Origin: Litoditis marina
Taxonomy: Eukaryota > Nematoda > Chromadorea > Rhabditida > Rhabditidae
Direction of reading: 5' to 3'
Assembly: GCA_964036275.1 (NCBI GenBank)
Contig: CAXIWQ010000023.1
Span: forward strand, 62,001-126,000
DNA: 64,000 nucleotides
This document shows, one piece after another, positions 11,991-22,767 of this stretch (within the stretch, counting starts at the first letter, position 1; the number at the start of each line of letters is the position of its first letter). The notes under the pieces are model-generated. The model worked only from the letters and a program-made list of their open reading frames with translations, searched no databases and was not told the origin of the DNA. Both the position numbers and the translations under genes were made by a program.

Positions 11991-13028
11991 TCAGGTTTTT
12001 GTAGCTGGGAGCAACAGACTTAATAGCCGTATGAACTTTTTTCTGTAGCTGCAAGGCAAAGAGGTAATAACCGCGTTAATTTGTCTTTTGTGGCTGTGCG
12101 CCACAGAATATATAGTCGTATTAAGTTCTTGTAGCTGTGAGCAACACACTTGATAGCCGTATAAGCTTTTTTCTGTAGCTGCAAGCCACAGAGTCAATAA
12201 CCGCGTTAATTAGTACTTTGTGGCTGTGCGCCACAGAATATAAAGTCGTATTAGGTTTTCGTAGCTGGGAGCAACAGACTTGATAGCCGTATGATTTTTT
12301 TCTGTAGCTGCAAGGCAAAGAGTCAATAACCGCGTTAATTTGTCTTTTGTGGCTGTGCGCCACAGAATAGATTGTCGTATTAGGTTTTTGTAGCTGGGAG
12401 CAACAGATTTGATAGCCGTATGGAATATTCTCTGTAACTGCGAGGCAAAGAGTCAATAACCGCGTTAATTCGTCTTTTGTGGCTGTGCGCCACAGAATAT
12501 ATAGTCGTATTAGGTTTTTGTAGCTGGGAGCAACAGACTTGATAGCCGTATGAACTGTTCTCTGTAGCTGCAAGGCAAAGAGTCGATAACCGCGTTAATT
12601 CGTATTTTGTGGCTGTGCGCCACAGAATAGATAGTCGTATTAGGTTTTTTTAGCTGGGAGCAACATACTTGATAGCCGTATAACCTTTTTCCTGTAGCTG
12701 CACGGCAAAGAGTCAATAACCGCGTTAATTTGTCTTTTGTGGCTGTGCGCCACAGAATATAAAGTCGTATTAGGTTTTCGTAGCTGGGAGCAACAGACTT
12801 GATAGCCGTATGAATTTTTTTCTGTAGCTGCAAGGCAAAGAGGTAATAACCGCGTTAATTTGTCTTTTGTGGCTGTGCGCCACAGAATAGATTGTCGTAT
12901 CCGGTTTTTGTAGCTGGGAGCAACAGACTTGATAGCCGTATGAACTTTTCTCTGTAGCTGCAAGCCAACAAGTCGATAACCGCGATAATTTGTTTTTGTG
13001 GCTGTGCGCCACAGAATAGATTGTCGTA

Positions 13029-15106
13029 TTAGGTTTTTGTAGCTGGGAGCAACAGATTTGATAGCCGTATGAAATATTCTCTGTAGCTGCAAGGCAAAGA
13101 CTCGATAACCGCGTCAATTCGTATTTTGTGGCTGTGCGCCACAGAATAGATAGTCGTATTAGGTTTTTGTAGCTGGGAGCAACATACTTGATAGCCGTAT
13201 AACCTTTTTCCTGTAGCTGCACGGCAAAGAGTCAATAACCGCGTTAATTTGTCTTTTGTGGCTGTGCGCCACAGAATATAAAGTCGTATTAGGTTTTCGT
13301 AGCTGGGAGCAACAGACTTGATAGCCGTATGAACTTTTTTCTGTAGCTGCAAGGCAAAGAGGTAATAACCGCGTTAATTTGTCTTTTGTGGCTGTGCGCC
13401 ACAGAATAGATTGTCGTATCAGGTTTTTGTAGCTGGGAGCAACAGACTTGATAGCCGTATGAACTTTTCTCTGTAGCTGCAAGCCAACAAGTCGATAACC
13501 GCGATATTTCGTGTTTTGTGGCTGTGCGCCACAGAATATAAAGTCGTATTAGGTTTTCGTAGCTGGGAGCAACACACTTGATAGCCGTATGATTTTTTTC
13601 TGTAGCTGCAAGGCAAAGAGTCAATAACCGCGTTAATTTGTCTTTTGTGGCTGTGCGCCACAGAATATAAAGTCGTATTAGGTTTTCGTAGCTGGGAGCA
13701 ACAGACTTGATAGCCGTATGAACTTTTTTCTGTAGCTGCAAGGCAAAGAGGTAATAACCGCGTTAATTTGTCTTTTGTGGCTGTGCGCCACAGAATAGAT
13801 TGTCGTATCAGGTTTTTGTAGCTGGGAGCAACAGACTTGATGGCCGTATGAACTTTTCTCTGTAGCTGCAAGCCAACAAGTCGATAACCGCGATATTTCG
13901 TGTTTTGTGGCTGTGCGCCACAGAATATAAAGTCGTATTAGGTTTTCGTAGCTGGGAGCAACAGACTTGATAGCCGTATGATTTTTTTTCTGTAGCTGCA
14001 AGGCAAAGAGTCAATAACCGCGTTAATTTGTCTTTTGTGGCTGTGCGCCACAGAATAGATTGTCGTATAAGGTTTTTGTAGCTGGGAGCAACAGATTTGA
14101 TAGCCGTATGAAATATTCTCTGTAGCTGCAAGGCAAAGACTCGATAACCGCGTCAATTCGTATTTTGTGGCTGTGCGCCACAGAATAGATAGTCGTATTA
14201 GGTTTTTGTAGCTGGGAGCAACATACTTGATAGCCGTATAACCTTTTTCCTGTAGCTGCACGGCAAAGAGTCAATAACCGCGTTAATTTGTCTTTTGTGG
14301 CTGTGCGCCACAGAATATAAAGTCGTATTAGGTTTTCGTAGCTGGGAGCAACAGACTTGATAGCCGTATGAACTTTTTTCTGTAGCTGCAAGGCAAAGAG
14401 GTAATAACCGCGTTAATTTGTCTTTTGTGGCTGTGCGCCACAGAATAGATTGTCGTATCAGGTTTTTGTAGCTGGGAGCAACAGACTTGATAGCCGTATG
14501 AACTTTTCTCTGTAGCTGCAAGCCAACAAGTCGATAACCGCGATATTTCGTGTTTTGTGGCTGTGCGCCACAGAATATAAAGTCGTATTAGGTTTTCGTA
14601 GCTGGGAGCAACACACTTGATAGCCGTATGATTTTTTTCTGTAGCTGCAAGGCAAAGAGTCAATAACCGCGTTAATTTGTCTTTTGTGGCTGTGCGCCAC
14701 AGAATATAAAGTCGTATTAGGTTTTCGTAGCTGGGAGCAACAGACTTGATAGCCGTATGAACTTTTTTCTGTAGCTGCAAGGCAAAGAGGTAATAACCGC
14801 GTTAATTTGTCTTTTGTGGCTGTGCGCCACAGAATAGATTGTCGTATCAGGTTTTTGTAGCTGGGAGCAACAGACTTGATGGCCGTATGAACTTTTCTCT
14901 GTAGCTGCAAGCCAACAAGTCGATAACCGCGATATTTCGTGTTTTGTGGCTGTGCGCCACAGAATATAAAGTCGTATTAGGTTTTCGTAGCTGGGAGCAA
15001 CAGACTTGATAGCCGTATGATTTTTTTTCTGTAGCTGCAAGGCAAAGAGTCAATAACCGCGTTAATTTGTCTTTTGTGGCTGTGCGCCACAGAATAGATT
15101 GTCGTA
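13029..15106 (+). repeat. 1,039-bp tandem pair (eight monomers)
   Basis: The two copies, 13029-14067 and 14068-15106, are nearly identical; AAAGACTCGATAACC is at 13096 and 14135. One visible difference is GTCGTATTAGG versus GTCGTATAAGG near 14064. Both carry CAACACACTTG followed by the short T-tract form GATTTTTTTCTG. The second copy ends where GAAATATTC gives way to GAAATGTTC (15151). Confidence 0.82.
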
Positions 15107-16856
15107 TTAGGTTTTTGTAGCTGGGAGCAACAGATTTGATAGCCGTATGAAATGTTCTCTGTAACTGCGAGGCAAAGAGTCAATAACCGCGTTAATTCGT
15201 CTTTTGTGGCTGTGCGCCACAGAATATATAGTCGTATTAGGTTTTTGTAGCTGGGAGCAACAGACTTGATAGCCGTATGAACTTTTCTCTGTAGCTGCAA
15301 GCCAACAAGTCGATAACCGCGATAATTTGTTTTTGTGGCTGTGCGCCACAGAATAGATTGTCGTATTAGGTTTTTGTAGCTGGGAGCAACAGATTTGATA
15401 GCCGTATGAAATATTCTCTGTAGCTGCAAGGCAAAGAGTCGATAACCGCGTCAATTCGTATTTTGTGGCTGTGCGCCACAGAATAGATAGTCGTATTAGG
15501 TTTTTGTAGCTGGGAGCAACATACTTGATAGCCGTATGATTTTTTTCTGTAGCTGCAAGGCAAAGAGTCAATAACCGCGTTAATTTGTCTTTTGTGGCTG
15601 TGCGCCACAGAATAGATTGTCGTATTAGGTTTTTGTAGCTGGGAGCAACAGATTTGATAGCCGTATGAAATGTTCTCTGTAACTGCGAGGCAAAGAGTCA
15701 ATAACCGCGTTAATTCGTCTTTTGTGGCTGTGCGCCACAGAATATATAGTCGTATTAGGTTTTTGTAGCTGGGAGCAACAGACTTGATAGCCGTATGAAC
15801 TTTTCTCTGTAGCTGCAAGCCAACAAGTCGATAACCGCGATAATTTGTTTTTGTGGCTGTGCGCCACAGAATAGATTGTCGTATTAGGTTTTTGTAGCTG
15901 GGAGCAACAGATTTGATAGCCGTATGAAATATTCTCTGTAGCTGCAAGGCAAAGAGTCGATAACCGCGTCAATTCGTATTTTGTGGCTGTGCGCCACAGA
16001 ATAGATAGTCGTATTAGGTTTTTGTAGCTGGGAGCAACATACTTGATAGCCGTATAACCTTTTTCCTGTAGCTGCACGGCAAAGAGTCAATAACCGCGTT
16101 AATTTGTCTTTTGTGGCTGTGCGCCACAGAATATGAAGTCGTATTAGGTTTTTGTAGCTGGGAGCAACAGACTTGATAGCCGCATAAACTTTTCTCTGTA
16201 ACTGCAAGCCAAAAAGTCGATAACCGCGTTAATTCGTATTTTGTGGCTGTGCGCCACAGAATAGATTGTCGTATTAGGTGTTTGTATCTGGGAGCAACAG
16301 ATTTGATAGCCGTATGAACTTTTCTCTTTAACTGCAAGCCAAAAAGTCGATAACCGCGTTAATTCGTATTTTGTGGCTGTGCGCCACAGAATAGATTGTC
16401 GTATTAGGTTTTTGTAGCTGGGAGCAACAGATTTGATAGCCGTATGAAATGTTCTCTGTAACTGCGAGGCAAAGAGTCAATAACCGCGTTAATTCGTCTT
16501 TTGTGGCTGTGCGCCACAGAATATATAGTCGTATTAGGTTTTTGTAGCTGGGAGCAACAGACTTGATAGCCGTATGAACTTTTCTCTGTAGCTGCAAGCC
16601 AACAAGTCGATAACCGCGATAATTTGTTTTTGTGGCTGTGCGCCACAGAATAGATTGTCGTATTAGGTTTTTGTAGCTGGGAGCAACAGATTTGATAGCC
16701 GTATGAAATATTCTCTGTAGCTGCAAGGCAAAGAGTCGATAACCGCGTCAATTCGTATTTTGTGGCTGTGCGCCACAGAATAGATAGTCGTATTAGGTTT
16801 TTGTAGCTGGGAGCAACATACTTGATAGCCGTATAACCTTTTTCCTGTAGCTGCAC
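15107..16856 (+). repeat. 518-bp and 779-bp nested units
   Basis: GAAATGTTCTCTGTAACTGC occurs at 15149, 15667 and 16446, offsets of 518 and 779 bp. The four monomers after the first are repeated from 15.63 kb. The 15.63-16.08 kb stretch recurs at 16.40-16.86 kb, separated by the inserted edge-type segment at 16084-16399. The CGCGATAATTTGTTTTTG shortening (one base less) is common to all three. Confidence 0.75.
16084..16399 (+). repeat. Copy of the 1985-2300 edge segment inside the left domain
   Basis: Carries GAATATGAAGTCG, GCCGCATAAAC at 16179, GTATTAGGTGTTTGTATCTG and CTCTTTAACTGC, all characteristic of the divergent zone at 2.0-2.3 kb, yet sits between two copies of the 15.1-16.9 kb unit. 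Most simply a non-neighbour exchange (gene conversion or an intermediate duplication) moved about 300 bp across 14 kb. Confidence 0.72.
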
Positions 16857-18404
16857 GGCAAAGAGTCAATAACCGCGTTAATTTGTCTTTTGTGGCTGTG
16901 CGCCACAGAATATAAAGTCGTATTAGGTTTTCGTAGCTGGGAGCAACAGACTTGATAGCCGTATGAACTTTTTTTCTGTAGCTGCAAGGCAAAGAGGTAA
17001 TAACCGCGTTAATTTGTCTTTTGTGGCTGTGCGCCACAGAATAGATTGTCGTATCAGGTTTTTGTAGCTGGGAGCAACAGACTTGATAGCCGTATGAACT
17101 TTTCTCTGTAGCTGCAAGCCAACAAGTCGATAACCGCGATATTTCGTGTTTTGTGGCTGTGCGCCACAGAATATAAAGTCGTATTAGGTTTTCGTAGCTG
17201 GGAGCAACAGACTTGATAGCCGTATGATTTTTTTCTGTAGCTGCAAGGCAAAGAGTCAATAACCGCGTTAATTTGTCTTTTGTGGCTGTGCGCCACAGAA
17301 TATAAAGTCGTATTAGGTTTTCGTAGCTGGGAGCAACAGACTTGATAGCCGTATGAACTTTTTTCTGAAGCTGCAAGGCAAAGAGGTAATAACCGCGTTA
17401 ATTTGTCTTTTGTGGCTGTGCGCCACAGAATAGATTGTCGTATCAGGTTTTTGTAGCTGGGAGCAACAGACTTGATGGCCGTATGAACTTTTCTCTGTAG
17501 CTGCAAGCCAACAAGTCGATAACCGCGATATTTCGTGTTTTGTGGCTGTGCGCCACAGAATATAAAGTCGTATTAGGTTTTCGTAGCTGGGAGCAACAGA
17601 CTTGATAGCCGTATGATTTTTTTCTGTAGCTGCAAGGCAAAGAGTCAATAACCGCGTTAATTTGTCTTTTGTGGCTGTGCGCCACAGAATAGATTGTCGT
17701 ATTAGGTTTTTGTAGCTGGGAGCAACAGATTTGATAGCCGTATGAAATATTCTCTGTAACTGCGAGGCAAAGAGTCGATAACCGCGTCAATTCGTATTTT
17801 GTGGCTGTGCGCCACAGAATAGATAGTCGTATTAGGTTTTTGTAGCTGGGAGCAACATAATTGATAGCCGTATGAACTGTTCTCTGTAGCTGCAAGGCAA
17901 AGAGTGGATAACCGCGTTAATTCGTATTTTGTGGCTGTGCGCCACAGAATAGATAGTCGTATTAGGTTTTTTTAGCTGGGAGCAACATACTTGATAGCCG
18001 TATAACCTTTTTCCTGTAGCTGCACGGCAAAGAGTCAATAACCGCGTTAATTTGTCTTTTGTGGCTGTGCGCCACAGAATATAAAGTCGTATTAGGTTTT
18101 CGTAGCTGGGAGCAACAGACTTGATAGCCGTATGAATTTTTTTCTGTAGCTGCAAGGCAAAGAGGTAATAACCGCGTTAATTTGTCTTTTGTGGCTGTGC
18201 GCCACAGAATAGATTGTCGTATCCGGTTTTTGTAGCTGGGAGCAACAGACTTGATAGCCGTATGAACTTTTCTCTGTAGCTGCAAGCCAACAAGTCGATA
18301 ACCGCGATAATTTGTTTTTGTGGCTGTGCGCCACAGAATAGATTGTCGTATTAGGTTTTTGTAGCTGGGAGCAACAGATTTGATAGCCGTATGAAATATT
18401 CTCT

Positions 18405-18449
18405 GTAGCTGCAAGGCAAAGAGTCGATAACCGCGTCAATTCGTATTTT
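18405..18449 (+). repeat. Sub-unit 1 of the monomer (45 bp)
   Basis: Starts GTAGCTGCAAGG, carries GATAACCGCG in the middle and ends TTTT. It is the most diverged of the three sub-units. It holds the AATAACCGCG/GATAACCGCG core, which is among the best conserved stretches across the window although its flanks differ between monomer classes (TTAATTCG, TTAATTTG, TCAATTCG, ATATTTCG, ATAATTTG, TTATATCG). These endings are the main labels separating monomer classes. Confidence 0.8.
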
Positions 18450-18465
18450 GTGGCTGTGCGCCACA
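18449..18465 (+). other. Conserved dyad / hairpin (6-bp stem, 5-nt loop)
   Basis: TGTGGC (18449-18454) and GCCACA (18460-18465) are exact reverse complements around the loop TGTGC. In RNA the stem could extend outward by a G-U pair and two A-U pairs (UUU on the left, GAA on the right). The dyad sits at monomer positions 64-80 and is intact in nearly every monomer I read. Changes are mainly in the loop (TGTGT, TGTGG). A few shared variants break the stem, for example TTGTAACTGTGCGCC near 26508, 29759 and 30539, and TTTTGGGGCTG at many right-domain sites. It could be a cruciform or a protein-binding dyad; function is not shown. Confidence 0.8.
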
Positions 18466-18490
18466 GAATAGATAGTCGTATTAGGTTTTT
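18450..18490 (+). repeat. Sub-unit 2 of the monomer (41 bp), hairpin-bearing
   Basis: Starts GTGGCTGTGCGCCACAG, continues through GATAGTCGTATTAGG and ends in a T5 tract. It matches sub-unit 3 at 26 of 34 ungapped positions. Its first 15 bases form the arms and loop of the conserved hairpin. The segment between GAATA and GTCGTA varies by class (GATA, GATT, TAAA, TATA), which gives another set of class labels. Confidence 0.82.
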
Positions 18491-18534
18491 GTAGCTGGGA
18501 GCAACAGACTTGATAGCCGTATGAACTTTTTTCT
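18491..18534 (+). repeat. Sub-unit 3 of the monomer (44 bp)
   Basis: Starts GTAGCTGGGAGCAACAGA, continues through TTGATAGCCGTATGAA and ends in a T-tract of 5-10 bases followed by CT. The T-tract is the most length-variable part of the monomer and accounts for most 129- versus 130- versus 131-bp spacings. Class labels here include CAACATAC, CAACAGAT, CAACAGAC and the right-domain form GTAGCCATGAGC. Confidence 0.82.
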
Positions 18535-19519
18535 GTAGCTGCAAGGCAAAGAGGTAATAACCGCGTTAATTTGTCTTTTGTGGCTGTGCGCCACAGAATA
18601 GATTGTCGTATCAGGTTTTTGTAGCTGGGAGCAACAGACTTGATGGCCGTATGAACTTTTCTCTGTAGCTGCAAGCCAACAAGTCGATAACCGCGATATT
18701 TCGTGTTTTGTGGCTGTGCGCCACAGAATATAAAGTCGTATTAGGTTTTCGTAGCTGGGAGCAACAGATTTGATAGCCGTATGATTTTTTTTCTGTAGCT
18801 GCAAGGCAAAGAGTCAATAACCGCGTTAATTTGTCTTTTGTGGCTGTGCGCCACAGAATAGATTGTCGTATTAGGTTTTTGTAGCTGGGAGCAACAGATT
18901 TGATAGCCGTATGAAATGTTCTCTGTAACTGCGAGGCAAAGAGTCAACAACCGCGTTAATTCGTCTTTTGTGGCTGTGCGCCACAGAATATATAGTCGTA
19001 TTAGGTTTTTGTAGCTGGGAGCAACAGACTTGATAGCCGTATGAACTTTTCTCTGTAGCTGCAAGCCAACAAGTCGATAACCGCGATAATTTGTTTTTGT
19101 GGCTGTGCGCCACAGAATAGATTGTCGTATTAGGTTTTTGTAGCTGGGAGCAACAGATTTGATAGCCGTATGAAATATTCTCTGTAGCTGCAAGGCAAAG
19201 AGTCGATAACCGCGTCAATTCGTATTTTGTGGCTGTGCGCCACAGAATAGATAGTCGTATTAGGTTTTTGTAGCTGGGAGCAACATACTTGATAGCCGTA
19301 TAACCTTTTTCCTGTAGCTGCACGGCAAAGAGTCAATAACCGCGTTAATTTGTCTTTTGTGGCTGTGCGCCACAGAATATAAAGTCGTATTAGGTTTTCG
19401 TAGCTGGGAGCAACAGACTTGATAGCCGTATGAACTTTTTTTTGTAGCTGCAAGGCAAAGAGATAATAACCGCGTTAATTTGTCTTTTGTGGCTGGGCGC
19501 CACAGAATAGATTGTCGTA

Positions 19520-22050
19520 TCAGGTTTTTGTAGCTGGGAGCAACAGGCTTGATAGCCGTATGAACTTTTCTCTGTAGCTGCAAGCCAACAAGTCGATAAC
19601 CGCGATATTTCGTGTTTTGTGGCTGTGCGCCACAGAATATAAAGTCGTATTAGGTTTTCGTAGCTGGGAGCAACAGACTTGATAGCCGTATGATTTTTTT
19701 CTGTAGCTGCAAGGCAAAGAGTCAATAACCGCGTTAATTTGTCTTTTGTGGCTGTGCGCCACAGAATATAAAGTCGTATTAGGTTTTCGTAGCTGGGAGC
19801 AACAGACTTGATAGCCGTATGAACTTTTTTCTGTAGCTGCAAGGCAAAGAGGTAATAACCGCGTTAATTTGTCTTTTGTGGCTGTGCGCCACAGAATAGA
19901 TTGTCGTATCAGGTTTTTGTAGCTGGGAGCAACAGACTTGATGGCCGTATGAACTTTTCTCTGTAGCTGCAAGCCAACAAGTCGATAACCGCGATATTTC
20001 GTGTTTTGTGGCTGTGCGCCACAGAATATAAAGTCGTATTAGGTTTTCGTAGCTGGGAGCAACAGACTTGATAGCCGTATGATTTTTTTCTGTAGCTGCA
20101 AGGCAAAGAGTCAATAACCGCGTTAATTTGTCTTTTGTGGCTGTGCGCCACAGAATAGATTGTCGTATTAGGTTTTTGTAGCTGGGAGCAACAGATTTGA
20201 TAGCCGTATGAAATATTCTCTGTAACTGCGAGGCAAAGAGTCGATAACCGCGTCAATTCGTATTTTGTGGCTGTGCGCCACAGAATAGATAGTCGTATTA
20301 GGTTTTTGTAGCTGGGAGCAACATACTTGATAGCCGTATAACCTTTTTCCTGTAGCTGCACGGCAAAGAGTCAATAACCGCGTTAATTTGTCTTTTGTGG
20401 CTGTGCGCCACAGAATATAAAGTCGTATTAGGTTTTCGTAGCTGGGAGCAACAGACTTAAGAGCCGTATGAACTTTTTTCTGTAGCTGCAAGGCAAAGAG
20501 GTAATAACCGCGTTAATTTGTCTTTTGTGGCTGTGCGCCACAGAATAGATTGTCGTATCAGGTTTTTGTAGCTGGGAGCAACAGACTTGATAGCCGTATG
20601 AACTTTTCTCTGTAGCTGCAAGCCAACAAGTCGATAACCGCGTTAATTTGTCTTTTGTGGCTGTGCGCCACAGAATAGATTGTCGTATTAGGTTTTTGTA
20701 GCTGGGAGCAACAGATTTGATAGCCGTATGAAATATTCTCTGTAACTGCGAGGCAAAGAGTCGATAACCGCGTCAATTCGTATTTTGTGGCTGTGCGCCA
20801 CAGAATAGATAGTCGTATTAGGTTTTTGTAGCTGGGAGCAACATACTTGATAGCCGTATAACCTTTTTCCTGTAGCTGCACGGCAAAGAGTCAATAACCG
20901 CGTTAATTTGTCTTTTGTGGCTGTGCGCCACAGAATATAAAGTCGTATTAGGTTTTCGTAGCTGGGAGCAACAGACTTAATAGCCGTATGAACTTTTTTC
21001 TGTAGCTGCAAGGCAAAGAGGTAATAACCGCGTTAATTTGTCTTTTGTGGCTGTGCGCCACAGAATAGATTGTCGTATCAGGTTTTTGTAGCTGGGAGCA
21101 ACAGACTTGATAGCCGTATGAACTTTTCTCTGTAGCTGCAAGCCAACAAGTCGATAACCGCGATATTTCGTGTTTTGTGGCTGTGCGCCACAGAATATAA
21201 AGTCGTATTAGGTTTTCGTAGCTGGGAGCAACAGACTTGATAGCCGTATGATTTTTTTCTGTAGCTGCAAGGCAAAGAGTCAATAACCGCGTTAATTTGT
21301 CTTTTGTGGCTGTGCGCCACAGAATATAAAGTCGTATTAGGTTTTCGTAGCTGGGAGCAACAGACTTGATAGCCGTATGAACTTTTTTCTGTAGCTGCAA
21401 GGCAAAGAGGTAATAACCGCGTTAATTTGTCTTTTGTGGCTGTGCGCCACAGAATAGATTGTCGTATCAGGTTTTTGTAGCTGGGAGCAACAGACTTGAT
21501 GGCCGTATGAACTTTTCTCTGTAGCTGCAAGCCAACAAGTCGATAACCGCGATATTTCGTGTTTTGTGGCTGTGCGCCACAGAATATAAAGTCGTATTAG
21601 GTTTTCGTAGCTGGGAGCAACAGACTTGATAGCCGTATGATTTTTTTTCTGTAGCTGCAAGGCAAAGAGTCAATAACCGCGTTAATTTGTCTTTTGTGGC
21701 TGTGCGCCACAGAATAGATTGTCGTATTAGGTTTTTGTAGCTGGGAGCAACAGATTTGATAGCCGTATGAAATATTCTCTGTAACTGCGAGGCAAAGAGT
21801 CGATAACCGCGTCAATTCGTATTTTGTGGCTGTGCGCCACAGAATAAATAGTCGTATTAGGTTTTTGTAGCTGGGAGCAACATACTTGATAGCCGTATAA
21901 CCTTTTTCCTGTAGCTGCACGGCAAAGAGTCAATAACCGCGTTAATTTGTCTTTTGTGGCTGTGCGCCACAGAATATAAAGTCGTATTAGGTTTTCGTAG
22001 CTGGGAGCAACAGACTTAATAGCCGTATGAACTTTTTTCTGTAGCTGCAA
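19520..22050 (+). repeat. 1,558-bp repeat with internal 520-bp duplication
   Basis: About 19.52-20.49 kb and 21.08-22.05 kb agree in monomer order at an offset of 1,558-1,559 bp (12 monomers less 1-2 bp). Inside, the four-monomer stretch ending at 20491 is repeated ending at 21011 (520 bp), with GACTTAAGAGCC at 20455 in one copy and GACTTAATAGCC in the other. The 19.9-20.5 kb order also matches 4.7-5.3 kb. Confidence 0.72.
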
Positions 22051-22767
22051 GGCAAAGAGGTAATAACCGCGTTAATTTGTCTTTTGTGGCTGTGCGCCAC
22101 AGAATATATAGTCGTATTAAGTTCTTGTAGCTGTGAGCAACACACTTGATAGCCGTATAAGCTTTTTTCTGTAGCTGCAAGCCACAGAGTCAATAACCGC
22201 GTTAATTAGTACTTTGTGGCTGTGCGCCACAGAATATAAAGTCGTATTAGGTTTTCGTAGCTGGGAGCAACAGACTTGATAGCCGTATGATTTTTTTTCT
22301 GTAGCTGCAAGGCAAAGAGTCAATAACCGCGTTAATTTGTCTTTTGTGGCTGTGCGCCACAGAATAGATTGTCGTATTAGGTTTTTGTAGCTGGGAGCAA
22401 CAGATTTGATAGCCGTATGGAATATTCTCTGTAACTGCGAGGCAAAGAGTCAATAACCGCGTTAATTCGTCTTTTGTGGCTGTGCGCCACAGAATATATA
22501 GTCGTATTAGGTTTTTGTAGCTGGGAGCAACAGACTTGATAGCCGTATGAACTGTTCTCTGTAGCTGCAAGGCAAAGAGTCGATAACCGCGTTAATTCGT
22601 ATTTTGTGGCTGTGCGCCACAGAATAGATAGTCGTATTAGGTTTTTTTTAGCTGGGAGCAACATACTTGATAGCCGTATAACCTTTTTCCTGTAGCTGCA
22701 CGGCAAAGAGTCAATAACCGCGTTAATTTGTCTTTTGTGGCTGTGCGCCACAGAATATAAAGTCGTA

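Larger units (their letters stand above)
7610..13940 (+). repeat. 4,285-bp higher-order repeat, two copies (second partial)
   Basis: The monomer order from about 7.6 to 9.65 kb is repeated from about 11.9 to 13.9 kb at a constant offset of 4,285 bp. The markers GTGAGCAACACACTTG (7852, 12137), GCCGTATGGAATATTC (8130, 12415) and AAAGACTCGATAACC (8811, 13096) all keep it. Copy 1 continues to about 11.9 kb with material expanded by 1,688-bp and 779-bp steps that copy 2 lacks. 4,285 bp is 33 monomers less 5 bp. Confidence 0.8.
18405..18534 (+). repeat. Representative monomer showing three internal sub-repeats
   Basis: This monomer, taken in the phase that starts at GTAGCTGCAAG, divides into three segments of 45, 41 and 44 bp, each starting GT(A/G)GCTG and ending in a T-rich tract. 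Ungapped from the first base, segments 2 and 3 match at 26 of 34 positions, segments 1 and 3 at 24 of 35, and segments 1 and 2 at 21 of 34 (counted by hand). Shared landmarks are GTRGCTG at the start, a central AGA, GATA at positions 22-25 of each segment, and a following CCG or TCG triplet. The monomer is therefore best read as an old triplication of a unit of about 43 bp. The same phase and spacing recur throughout the window, for example at 26853, 26898, 26939 and 26983. Confidence 0.88.
16663..19460 (+). repeat. Mosaic region with long-range copies of 12.5-15.5 kb
   Basis: About 17.83-18.45 kb repeats 12.51-13.13 kb at an offset of 5,322 bp, including TTTTTTAGCTGGG and GTATCCGG. About 18.48-19.3 kb repeats 14.72-15.55 kb at an offset of 3,764 bp. 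Near 16973 the T-tract is one base longer (TTTTTTTCTG), changing local phase. Monomer classes are those of the left domain. Confidence 0.68.
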
